In this document: positions 1 through 7,064 of the stretch, one piece after another
Layout of the letters: every line of letters begins with the position of its first letter
How positions within the stretch are numbered: position 1 is the first letter of the stretch
Assembly (NCBI GenBank): GCA_900543295.1
Contig: UQQY01000014.1
Span: forward strand, 1-21,197
Length of the DNA stretch: 21,197 nucleotides
Origin: an uncultured Oscillospiraceae bacterium
GTDB lineage: Bacteria; Bacillota; Clostridia; Oscillospirales; Ruminococcaceae
Reading direction: 5' to 3'
Program-made: the position numbers and the translations under genes
Notes under the pieces: generated by a model
Seen by the model: the letters and a program-made list of their open reading frames with translations, nothing else
Database searches by the model: none
What the model was told of the DNA's origin: nothing

Positions 1-398
1 AGGCGCTCGAGCTTGCCCGCTTCGGCGGCTTTGACACCTTCGCGCATTTGATCTATCCTTATCGCTACTTTAATTTGTACGAGCGCGGCGGCATGGCCTT
101 TGCAGAACAGTTCGACAAACAGGCGAACGAGCTGTTTCATATCCTCGCGGAAAGCGGAAAGGCGCTTGAACTGAACACCGCCACCTATTCGCGCGGCGGT
201 GCGGAGCTTGAACTGTATCTGCGCTATCTCGGCATGTTCCGCGCGGCGGGCGGCGAGCTTGTCACGGTCGGAAGCGACGCGCATTTTCCGGAGCACGTCG
301 GCCGATATGTGGAGGATGCTTATACGGCGCTGAAATCGGCGGGCTTTTCCGCCGTCACCTATTTCAAAGAGCGCAAGCCGGTGCAGGTTGCGCTTTAA
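1..398 (+). CDS. hisJ: Histidinol-phosphatase, PHP superfamily HisJ family (C-terminal part)
   Basis: Partial gene that enters the window from the left, read in the frame whose first full codon is at position 3 and ending at TAA 396-398. The visible part, about 131 residues, has PHP-family features: FDTFAHLIYPYRY near the start of the visible part, ALELNT in the middle, and a late GSDAH motif whose Asp and His are metal ligands in this family. HisJ-type enzymes dephosphorylate histidinol phosphate in histidine synthesis, in the cytoplasm. The N-terminal metal-binding histidines lie outside the window, so catalytic completeness cannot be judged. The next gene follows after 24 nt on the same strand. 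Another PHP phosphoesterase is possible, but the DTFAHL...YPYRY pattern favours the histidinol-phosphatase branch. Confidence 0.83.
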   Translation, partial: ALELARFGGFDTFAHLIYPYRYFNLYERGGMAFAEQFDKQANELFHILAESGKALELNTATYSRGGAELELYLRYLGMFRAAGGELVTVGSDAHFPEHVGRYVEDAYTALKSAGFSAVTYFKERKPVQVAL

Positions 399-422
399 TC
401 AATATGGAAAGGACTGTTTCCT

Positions 423-902
423 ATGGACAAAATCTTAAAGCTTTTAGAAGAAAACGCACGCTATACCAATGAAGAAATCGCCGTTATGACGCAGAAAACG
501 CCGGAGGAGGTCGCCGAAACAATCGACCGGCTCGAAAAAGAGGGCGTCATCCGCGGCTATAAACCGATTGTTGACCGTGACAAAATTTCCGACAGCCGCG
601 TATTCGCCATGATTGAGCTGCGCGTTACGCCCAAACGCGACCTGGGCTTTGACGAAATTGCAGAAAAAATCGCCGAATATCCGGAGGTTGAAGACGTCTA
701 TCTGATGTCCGGCGGCTATGATCTGGCGCTCACCGTAACCGGCAAAACCTTCAAGGACATCGCCGCCTTTGTGTCCCGCCGCCTCTCCGCGCTTGATTCC
801 GTTTTGTCCACGGCGACGCATTTCGTCCTCTCGAGCTATAAAGAAAAAGGCGTTATCCTGCACGGCGAGCACGAGGACGAAAGAGGAGGCATCTGGTTTT
901 GA
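423..902 (+). CDS. Lrp/AsnC family transcriptional regulator
   Basis: A 159-residue protein, the usual Lrp/AsnC size. Residues 1-50 form a winged helix-turn-helix (NEEIAVMTQKTPEEVAETIDRLEKEG followed by VIRGYKPIVD, split here for length). Residues 65-140 form a RAM/effector-binding domain with the family pattern PEVEDVYLMSGGYDLAL. Such proteins form dimers or octamers and tune amino-acid metabolism genes in response to amino acids. The ATG at 423 follows a GGAAAGGA ribosome site at 406-413. Its TGA (900-902) shares one base with the ATG of the downstream aminotransferase (TGATG), which indicates translational coupling. By inference it regulates its own operon and the aminotransferase. The specific ligand cannot be read from the sequence. 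Confidence 0.93.
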   Translation: MDKILKLLEENARYTNEEIAVMTQKTPEEVAETIDRLEKEGVIRGYKPIVDRDKISDSRVFAMIELRVTPKRDLGFDEIAEKIAEYPEVEDVYLMSGGYDLALTVTGKTFKDIAAFVSRRLSALDSVLSTATHFVLSSYKEKGVILHGEHEDERGGIWF

Positions 903-2080
903 TGGATTACGAAAAAATCCTGTCAAAGCGAGTGCAGGAATTAAAGCCGTCTGGGATCCGCAAATTTTTCGATATTGCAGCCAATATGAAGGATGTCATC
1001 TCCCTTTCCATCGGCGAGCCGGACTTTAAAACGCCGTGGGCGGTGCGCGCCGCCGCCATTGAAACGCTCGAGAAGGGGCGCACCACCTACACCGCAAACA
1101 GCGGGCTTGCTGCTCTGCGCGTGGAAATCACCCGCTATATGGAGCGGAAATTCGGGCTTTCCTATCATCCGGAGGATGAAACGCTCGTAACCGTCGGCGG
1201 CTCGGAGGCCATCGACCTGTGCATCCGCGCGTTTGTCGAGCCAGGCGACGAGGTTCTGGTCGTAGAGCCGTGCTTTGTGGCCTACGCCCCGATTATCGAG
1301 ATGATGCGCGGCGTCCCCGTTCCGGTGGAAACCGTCGCAGAGGAAAGCTTCCGCCTGACAGCCGCGCGCCTGCGTGAAAAAATCACCAAAAAAACAAAGC
1401 TGCTCGTTTTGCCTTATCCGAACAATCCGACCGGCGGCGTTATGCGCAAAGAGCATCTCGAAGAAATTGCAGAGGTGCTCCGCGGCACAAACATCATGGT
1501 GCTGTCGGACGAAATCTACGCCGAGCTGACCTATACCGGACGTCACGTCTCCATCGCCTCCCTGCCCGGCATGCGTGAGCGCACGATCGTAGTAAACGGC
1601 TTCTCTAAGGCCTTTTCCATGACCGGATGGCGGCTGGGCTTTGCCTGCGGACCCGCCCCTGTCATGAAGCAGATGATCAAAATCCATCAATATGCGATCA
1701 TGTGCGCCCCCACAACAAGCCAGTACGCTGCGATCGAAGCACTCCGCCGCTGTGAGGAGAATATTCAAAGCATGGTGGAAGAATACGACATGCGCCGCCG
1801 CTTTATCGTGGATGCGTTCAATAAGCTTGGCCTCGCCTGCTTTGAGCCGGAGGGCGCGTTTTACATTTTTCCGTGCATCTGTTCGACAGGGCTCACCTCT
1901 GAAGAATTCTGCGAGCAGCTTTTGTACGCAAAGCACGTGGCCGTCGTGCCCGGCAGTGCGTTCGGAAGCTGCGGCGAGGGTTACATCCGCGTATCCTACG
2001 CCTATTCCATCAAGCACATCACGGAAGCCGTCAGGCGAATTGCCGCCTTTCTGGCAGAGCGGAAAGGCGGCAATGCATGA
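899..2080 (+). CDS. PLP-dependent class I/II aminotransferase (PatA/AspC-like)
   Basis: Fold-type I aminotransferase of 393 residues from the TTG at 899, or 392 from the ATG at 902. Both sit a workable distance (9 or 12 nt) after AGAGGAGG at 882-889; the ATG at 902 is the likelier start because it makes a TGATG junction with the regulator. Visible family signatures are the N-terminal SIGEPDF, the NNPTGG loop (residues 175-180), SDEIY (D204 and Y207 contact the cofactor), and the Schiff-base lysine K237 in GFSKAFSMTGWR, numbered from the TTG. The enzyme moves amino groups between an amino acid and a 2-oxo acid in the cytoplasm. Aromatic, aspartate or branched-chain substrates are all possible. 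The stop overlaps the next start as ATGA, so it is coupled on both sides. Confidence 0.94.
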   Translation: MMDYEKILSKRVQELKPSGIRKFFDIAANMKDVISLSIGEPDFKTPWAVRAAAIETLEKGRTTYTANSGLAALRVEITRYMERKFGLSYHPEDETLVTVGGSEAIDLCIRAFVEPGDEVLVVEPCFVAYAPIIEMMRGVPVPVETVAEESFRLTAARLREKITKKTKLLVLPYPNNPTGGVMRKEHLEEIAEVLRGTNIMVLSDEIYAELTYTGRHVSIASLPGMRERTIVVNGFSKAFSMTGWRLGFACGPAPVMKQMIKIHQYAIMCAPTTSQYAAIEALRRCEENIQSMVEEYDMRRRFIVDAFNKLGLACFEPEGAFYIFPCICSTGLTSEEFCEQLLYAKHVAVVPGSAFGSCGEGYIRVSYAYSIKHITEAVRRIAAFLAERKGGNA

Positions 2081-3219
2081 CAGGCTTAAATCCCGCCGCC
2101 GTCAGTGTGACGCATACGAAGGACTATGATTTTCAGCGGGTTTATGCAGACATGCGCGCGCACTTTGCGCGCCTCGGCGCGGACAGGCAGATAAAACCTG
2201 GTATGCAGGTGCTTATCAAGCCGAACCTTGTCTTAAAGCGCGCGCCGGAAGAGGCAACCACTACCCATCCCGCCGTAATTGAAGCAATCGTGCGCTGTGT
2301 GCAGGGCTGCGGCGTTACAGATATTACCATCGCGGACAGTTCCGGCGGCCCCTTCACGGAGAGCGCGCTGCGCGGCATTTACGAAGTCTCCGGTATGGCC
2401 GGCGTTGCAGAGCGCACGGGCGCAAAGCTGAATTATGATACCGGAAGCTTTGTGCGCGAACGCGCGGAAAACAAGCTTCTGCACAGCTTTACACTCATAA
2501 ATCCTGTTCAAAACGCCGACTTCATCATCGACGCCGTCAAAGTAAAAACCCACGGCATGACGATGCTGTCAGGCGGAGTCAAAAATCTCTTCGGCACGGT
2601 TCCCGGGTTAATGAAACCGGAATTTCACTGGCGCTTTCCGGATAAAAGCCAGTTCTGCGAGATGCTCGTTGATCTGTGCGAAACCGTGCATCCCAGCCTC
2701 GTTATAGCGGATGCCGTTGTCTCCATGGAAGGCGACGGTCCGACCGGCGGCGCCCCGAAGGAGACCGGCCTTCTGCTCTCTTCCCTTTCGCCGTATTCGC
2801 TCGATGTGGTTCTGTGCGACATGATCGGCCTTTCCTATGCGGACGTATCCACGGTGACGCACGCTATAGAGCGCGGTCTGTGTCCGAAAAACGGCGCGGA
2901 TATTCCGATTATCGGCGGCACGCTGATCCGCTTTTCCGATTTCAAAATGCCAAAATCCAAGAGCATTGCCTTCGCGGAAAAAATTCCTTCGGTGTTCCAG
3001 CCTCTTGTGAACAAAATGCTGACCTCAAAGCCTGCAATCCGAAAAAAAGACTGCGTCGGCTGCGGCAAATGCGCGGAAAGCTGTCCCGCAAAAACCATCC
3101 GCGTCATAGACAAAAAAGCGCAGATCAACTACAAAAACTGCATTCGGTGCTTCTGCTGTCACGAGATGTGCCCGATCAAGGCCATCGACATCAGGCGTTT
3201 TAAGCTGTTCGACTGGTAA
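2077..3219 (+). CDS. DUF362 domain protein with C-terminal double 4Fe-4S ferredoxin domain
   Basis: A 380-residue protein. Residues about 40-275 match the DUF362 pattern: VLIKPNLV, TTTHPAVIEAIV, ADSSGGPF, and VKTHGMTMLSGGVKNLFGTV with its conserved KTH and GGVKN. Residues 325-367 are a bacterial 2x[4Fe-4S] ferredoxin module: C326-C329-C332-C336 followed by Pro, and C355-C358-C361-C365 followed by Pro, with an extra C360. It is probably a cytoplasmic iron-sulfur redox protein; the DUF362 reaction is not established. The start overlaps the aminotransferase stop (ATGA at 2077-2080), so the two are co-translated, which suggests a shared but unknown pathway. ispE follows 12 nt later. Confidence 0.9.
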   Translation: MTGLNPAAVSVTHTKDYDFQRVYADMRAHFARLGADRQIKPGMQVLIKPNLVLKRAPEEATTTHPAVIEAIVRCVQGCGVTDITIADSSGGPFTESALRGIYEVSGMAGVAERTGAKLNYDTGSFVRERAENKLLHSFTLINPVQNADFIIDAVKVKTHGMTMLSGGVKNLFGTVPGLMKPEFHWRFPDKSQFCEMLVDLCETVHPSLVIADAVVSMEGDGPTGGAPKETGLLLSSLSPYSLDVVLCDMIGLSYADVSTVTHAIERGLCPKNGADIPIIGGTLIRFSDFKMPKSKSIAFAEKIPSVFQPLVNKMLTSKPAIRKKDCVGCGKCAESCPAKTIRVIDKKAQINYKNCIRCFCCHEMCPIKAIDIRRFKLFDW

Positions 3220-3231
3220 AGGGGAATTTGC

Positions 3232-4119
3232 ATGAGCTGTGTGACCGTAAATGCATACGCAAAAATAAATCTCTCGCTGGACGTCGTCGGAAAACGCGCG
3301 GACGGCTACCACCTGATGGATATGGTGATGCAGAGCGTCAGCCTCTGCGATACGCTTCAGATTGCCCGTACAGAAAAAGACGTCTCTTTCTCCTGCTCGG
3401 ATCAATCCCTGCCTCAGGGATCCGACAATCTGGCCGTGCGCGCAGCAAGCGCCTTTTTTAAAGCCGCCGGTATAGCGGGCGGCGCGTCTGTCCGCCTGAT
3501 AAAAAGAATCCCCTCCGGCGCGGGCATGGCCGGAGGCAGCGCGGACGCGGCGGCCGTTTTGGTCGGTCTGAACGCACTGTATGAAACCGCCCTTTCACAG
3601 GAGGAGCTGTGCGCGCTTGGTCTGACGCTCGGCGCAGACGTTCCGTTCTGTCTTACCGGCGGCACAGCGCGCGTAACCGGTATCGGTGAAGTGATAGAAC
3701 CGCTGCCAAATCTGCCTCCCTGCTTTTTCGCGGCGGTAAAGCCCCTGTTTTCCATCAGCACAAAAGAGGCGTTCGCACGCTTTGACTGCGGCGAAATTGC
3801 CGCCCGCCCGGACACGTCCGCCGTATGCCGCGCCGTGCGGAAGGGCGATCTGATTCTGCTTGGCCAAAACCTGTGCAACGTCTTTGAGCAGACGGAAACG
3901 GCGCCGGTTTTGCAAAAGGTAAAGCAGACGCTTCTCTCCTGCGGCGCATACGGCGCTGTGATGACGGGAAGCGGCTCCGTCATCTACGGCTTGTTCCCGA
4001 ATCGGAAGCAGGCCGAAGCAGCGGCCGATGCAGTGCGGCGCTTCGGGAAGGAAAGCCTTGTGTTCACACCGGTGCCGCACGGCGCGTCTATCGCTTCTAA
4101 GCATCAAACCGTCGAGTAA
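3232..4119 (+). CDS. ispE: 4-diphosphocytidyl-2-C-methyl-D-erythritol kinase (IspE)
   Basis: A 295-residue GHMP-family kinase that phosphorylates CDP-methylerythritol in the MEP pathway, on the way to IPP and DMAPP. Features visible are the N-terminal AYAKINLSLDVVGKRADGYH with catalytic K11, the glycine-rich ATP loop PSGAGMAGGSADAA (residues 94-107), and GADVPFC with catalytic D136. The C-terminal GHMP motif is GAVMTGSGSVIYGLF. Length is typical (280-300). A GGGG-type ribosome site precedes the ATG at 3232, 12 nt after the ferredoxin-protein stop, so it belongs to the same transcription unit. Placement of ispE near spoIIR is seen in other Clostridia (established knowledge, not checked here). 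No sign of damage. Confidence 0.96.
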   Translation: MSCVTVNAYAKINLSLDVVGKRADGYHLMDMVMQSVSLCDTLQIARTEKDVSFSCSDQSLPQGSDNLAVRAASAFFKAAGIAGGASVRLIKRIPSGAGMAGGSADAAAVLVGLNALYETALSQEELCALGLTLGADVPFCLTGGTARVTGIGEVIEPLPNLPPCFFAAVKPLFSISTKEAFARFDCGEIAARPDTSAVCRAVRKGDLILLGQNLCNVFEQTETAPVLQKVKQTLLSCGAYGAVMTGSGSVIYGLFPNRKQAEAAADAVRRFGKESLVFTPVPHGASIASKHQTVE

Positions 4120-4138
4120 AAATTGAATAAAACGCTGA

Positions 4139-4186
4139 CAAGACGTCCATACTTCCTGCAAACGCCAACTGGGAAAGGACGTCTTG
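4139..4186 (+). promoter_or_regulatory. Inverted repeat overlapping the spoIIR ribosome-binding site
   Basis: A perfect 10-bp inverted repeat: caagacgtcc at 4139-4148 and ggacgtcttg at 4177-4186, with 28 nt between. The stem can be extended by TTCCT (4153-4157) against GGGAA (4171-4175). The only ribosome-site candidate for spoIIR, gggaaagga at 4171-4179, lies in the 3' arm, just 5' of the ATG at 4191. In RNA the fold would hide the site. There is no U-run after it, so it is not a standard terminator. The repeat is seen directly; a regulatory role is inferred. Confidence 0.5.
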
Positions 4187-4190
4187 CTTT

Positions 4191-4817
4191 ATGAAGCAAA
4201 AAGAAAACAGAGATCGGATCATCGCCATTGCCGCACTGGCAATCGGGCTTGTCGCCACCTTGCTCATTTCCTCGGCGGTTTCGTTTGCCGAAACCTGCGG
4301 CCCTATCCGAAACGGAGTCCTGCGTCTGCACATTCTCGCCAATTCTGACAGCGACGAGGATCAGCGCTTAAAGCTTGCCGTGCGGGACCGCGTTTTGACG
4401 CTCGATCTTTTTTCATCCGGCCACGCCGCTTCTAAGGAAGAAGCAGAACAGGAAACCGCCTCCTCGCTCCTTGAAATTGAGGAAGCCGCGCGGGAGGAGC
4501 TTCGCAGACAGGGCTGTACGGATGATGTAAAGGCCGAGCTTGTGCGGATGTATTTCACAACGCGCGTCTACGAAAACGTAACCCTACCCGCCGGCTACTA
4601 TGACGCTGTGCGCATTACCATCGGCGAGGGCGCGGGTCATAACTGGTGGTGCGTGCTGTATCCGCCGCTCTGCATTCCTGCGGCCGAGGCGGAGGAGCCG
4701 CTCGACGTGTTTACGCCGGAGGAAGAAGAGATCATCACCGGCGAAGAGTATGAGGTGCGTTTTTTCCTTGTGGAGCTCTACGAATCCATCTGCAACTTTC
4801 TCTTCGGCAGAGGATGA
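4191..4817 (+). CDS. spoIIR: Stage II sporulation protein R (SpoIIR)
   Basis: A 208-residue protein with a single hydrophobic N-terminal segment (about residues 10-33, IIAIAALAIGLVATLLISSA), consistent with export from the forespore. After it come the SpoIIR hallmarks: LRLHILANSDSDEDQRLKL, with the HILANSD core, then VYENVTLPAGYYDAVRITIG and GHNWWCVLYPPLC. In Bacillus SpoIIR is made in the forespore under sigma-F and triggers SpoIIGA processing of pro-sigma-E in the mother cell. The C-terminal tail, with VRFFLVELYES, matches the family's variable end. Its presence points to a spore-forming lineage. The ribosome site is inside an inverted repeat (4139-4186). A strong terminator follows at 4852-4881. 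The sequence does not show a clear sigma-F/G promoter. Confidence 0.95.
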   Translation: MKQKENRDRIIAIAALAIGLVATLLISSAVSFAETCGPIRNGVLRLHILANSDSDEDQRLKLAVRDRVLTLDLFSSGHAASKEEAEQETASSLLEIEEAAREELRRQGCTDDVKAELVRMYFTTRVYENVTLPAGYYDAVRITIGEGAGHNWWCVLYPPLCIPAAEAEEPLDVFTPEEEEIITGEEYEVRFFLVELYESICNFLFGRG

Positions 4818-4851
4818 ACGCGCCGTTTTTATGAAAATGTCAGATAATCGG

Positions 4852-4881
4852 GACTCTCTTTGTATAAAGAGAGTCTTTTTT
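4852..4881 (+). terminator. Rho-independent terminator after spoIIR
   Basis: A perfect 10-bp stem, gactctcttt (4852-4861) and aaagagagtc (4866-4875), with a 4-nt GTAT loop, followed at once by six T residues (4876-4881). It ends the spoIIR unit and separates it from the recJ promoter about 60 nt downstream. Confidence 0.95.
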
Positions 4882-4942
4882 CAGTATTTCCAGCCGCAGG
4901 ATATGCCAAAATTCGTGTTTTTCCGCGACACATCCGGAAAGA

Positions 4943-4971
4943 TTGAACTTTTGTGCGTTTGCTGTTATAAT
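4943..4971 (+). promoter_or_regulatory. Sigma-A-type promoter for the recJ-rel operon
   Basis: The -35 box TTGAAC (4943-4948) and the -10 box TATAAT (4966-4971) are 17 nt apart. A TG at 4963-4964 makes an extended -10 (TGtTATAAT). Expected start is near 4978, giving a leader of about 27 nt before the ATG at 5005. It lies between a terminator and the first gene of a long same-strand run. Confidence 0.88.
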
Positions 4972-5004
4972 AAAAGAATTAAACAGGAAATTGGAGGGAA
5001 GGAT

Positions 5005-7035
5005 ATGCTTAAACGCTGGATCATTCCGAAAATGGACGCCGCGCGCATAGATCTGCTGAGCCGCGACTGCGGCTTAAGTCGGTTAAGCGCACAGGTTTTG
5101 GCGGCGCGCGGCTGTACCACATACAGAGAGGCCGCCGATTTTTGGGAGCCCGGTCAAACCATATCCTCCCCTTTTGATATTACGGATATGGAAAAGGCCG
5201 CAAAACGAATCCTGTCGGCTGTTGATTTGGGCGAACGAATCGTCGTATACGGCGATTACGACTGTGACGGCGTGACTGCAACGGCTATCCTCTATACCTA
5301 TCTGCAAATGATGGGTGCGGACGTGGGTTTTTATATTCCGGAGCGCGAAGGCGAGGGCTACGGCTTAAACCGCGGCGCGCTTAAAAAGCTTGCGGACGAG
5401 GGAACGCAGCTCATTGTCACCGTAGACAACGGCATTTCCGCCTTGGACGAGGCGGATTATGCCAGGGCGCTCGGCATGGAGCTCGTCATAACGGACCATC
5501 ATCAGCCCGGCGATGTGCTGCCGGACGCCGTTGCGGTAGTCGATCCGCACCGTCAGGACGACACGAGCGCGTATCAGGAGCTGTGCGGCGCAGGCGTTGC
5601 CTTAAAGCTCTGCGCGGCAATGGACGACGACTGCGACGGCGCGCTTGAGCGCTTTGCGGAGCTCGCCGCAATCGGCACAGTCGGCGACGTCGTTCCGCTC
5701 ACCGGCGAAAACCGCATCATCGTACAGCAGGGCCTCCGCGCCATGGCCTGCACGGAGCATCCGGGGCTTATCGCGCTGTGCGAGGCCGCAGGACGCGACA
5801 TCTCCCGCCTCACATCGCAGGACATTGCCTTCGCGATCGCCCCGCGGATAAACGCCGCGGGAAGAATGGGGTCTGCAAAGCTGGCGTTTTCCCTGCTCGT
5901 CTGCGAGGATGAGGAGGAGGCAGCGCAGCTTGCACGGCAAATGTGCGTGCTGAACCAAAAGCGGCAGGAGACGGAGCAGCGCATTCTTGACGAAATCACC
6001 GCCATGCTCGAGGAAAACCCCGGCCTTCTTCGCGGCAGGCTTTTGATCCTCCGCGGCAAGGACTGGAGCCACGGCGTAATCGGCATCGTATGCGCGCGCC
6101 TGATGGAGCGGTACGGAAAGCCGGTGCTCCTGATGTCTGCGGACGGTGATTTTCTGCGCGGCTCCGCGCGCAGCATCGGCGAGTTTCATCTGTTCAAAGC
6201 GCTTTCGGCCAACAGCGGCCTGCTCACCCAATACGGCGGGCATAAGCTGGCGGCGGGCTTTTCCCTGAAAAAAGAGGATTTTCCCGCCTTCTGCGCGGGC
6301 ATGGAACGCTATGCGGCGGAGCATTTCGACTTGATGCCGCGCGCCTCTCTTTCCATTACCGGCGTCCTCACAAAGTCGGATCTTTCGGTTGACGTCATCC
6401 GCGAGCTCTCGGTTTTCGAGCCATTCGGCGCCCGAAACGAAGCGCCGGTATTCCTGCTGCAAAACGCCAGAATCGAAACGGCGGCGGAGCTTTCCGGCGG
6501 AAAGCATCTGCGTCTCAGCGTCCGCACGGACGGAAAAGAAGTGCCGGTTCTGTGCTTTAATATGACAAAGGCAGATTTTCCCTTACATATCGGAGATACG
6601 GCGGACATTGCCGTAACCGCCGGTATTAACGAGTTTAAAGGCGTGCAGTCGGTCTCGCTCAAAATGGCGGATGTCCGTCCCGCCGGCTTTTCGCAGGAGC
6701 CGTTTTTTAACGCTTTGGGCTATTATGAAAAGCTGGTGCGGCGCGAGGCCGTCTCTCCCGCGATCATACGGCGCGCCCTTCCCGAGCGGGAGGAAGCCGC
6801 GGCGGTATACCGGTATCTGCGCGCACATCCGGACATATCGTTTGATGCAGAGCGGCTCTGCTTTGCAGTAGGCGGCAAGCTCAATTACTGCAAGCTGAAC
6901 GTTTTATTAGATATTTTAAAAGAGGCGGGGCTTATCTCGCTTTCCGCTGATCGACGCATTTCCCTTTTAACAGCGCAGGGAAAAACCGATCTTACGCAGA
7001 CGGCGACATACCGCCGCCTTTCATCCCAGATTTAA
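5005..7035 (+). CDS. recJ: Single-stranded-DNA-specific 5'-3' exonuclease RecJ
   Basis: The open frame extends upstream to 4600, but the real start is the ATG at 5005: it lies after a strong promoter and TTGGAGGGAAGG, and it removes a nonsense extension that overlaps spoIIR and its terminator. This gives 676 residues. Motifs of the DHH phosphoesterase core are VYGDYDCDGVTATA (D84, D86 and D88 bind metal), TVDNGIS, ITDHHQPG (D164, H165, H166) and VVDPHR (D180, H182). The DHHA1 part carries GKDWSHGVIGIVCARL, GSARSIGEFHL and QYGGHKLAAGFSL. A C-terminal OB-like region and a helical RecJ_C-type tail follow, as in Firmicutes RecJ. It degrades single-stranded DNA in recombination and mismatch or base-excision repair. 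First gene of the operon, with rel 29 nt downstream. Confidence 0.96.
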   Translation: MLKRWIIPKMDAARIDLLSRDCGLSRLSAQVLAARGCTTYREAADFWEPGQTISSPFDITDMEKAAKRILSAVDLGERIVVYGDYDCDGVTATAILYTYLQMMGADVGFYIPEREGEGYGLNRGALKKLADEGTQLIVTVDNGISALDEADYARALGMELVITDHHQPGDVLPDAVAVVDPHRQDDTSAYQELCGAGVALKLCAAMDDDCDGALERFAELAAIGTVGDVVPLTGENRIIVQQGLRAMACTEHPGLIALCEAAGRDISRLTSQDIAFAIAPRINAAGRMGSAKLAFSLLVCEDEEEAAQLARQMCVLNQKRQETEQRILDEITAMLEENPGLLRGRLLILRGKDWSHGVIGIVCARLMERYGKPVLLMSADGDFLRGSARSIGEFHLFKALSANSGLLTQYGGHKLAAGFSLKKEDFPAFCAGMERYAAEHFDLMPRASLSITGVLTKSDLSVDVIRELSVFEPFGARNEAPVFLLQNARIETAAELSGGKHLRLSVRTDGKEVPVLCFNMTKADFPLHIGDTADIAVTAGINEFKGVQSVSLKMADVRPAGFSQEPFFNALGYYEKLVRREAVSPAIIRRALPEREEAAAVYRYLRAHPDISFDAERLCFAVGGKLNYCKLNVLLDILKEAGLISLSADRRISLLTAQGKTDLTQTATYRRLSSQI

Positions 7036-7052
7036 ACAGGCGCCGCACAGGC

Positions 7053-7060
7053 AAGGTGAT
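7053..7060 (+). promoter_or_regulatory. Ribosome-binding site deciding the rel start
   Basis: AAGGTGAT at 7053-7060 matches the 3' half of the ideal AAGGAGGTGAT. It contains the alternative GTG at 7056, so that GTG cannot be the start that it serves; the ATG at 7065 is favoured. Confidence 0.6.
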
Positions 7061-7064
7061 TTTC

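Noticed and set aside
941..2017. 358-codon open frame antisense to the aminotransferase
   Set aside because: Same reason; no ribosome site or promoter supports it, and the + strand frame has all family motifs.
4600..5004. N-terminal extension of the recJ frame
   Set aside because: It runs over spoIIR, a strong terminator and the recJ promoter; the ATG at 5005 has the ribosome site and the natural RecJ N-terminus.
5602..6507. 301-codon open frame antisense to recJ
   Set aside because: It overlaps the conserved RecJ core completely, with biased composition and no homology-like motif.
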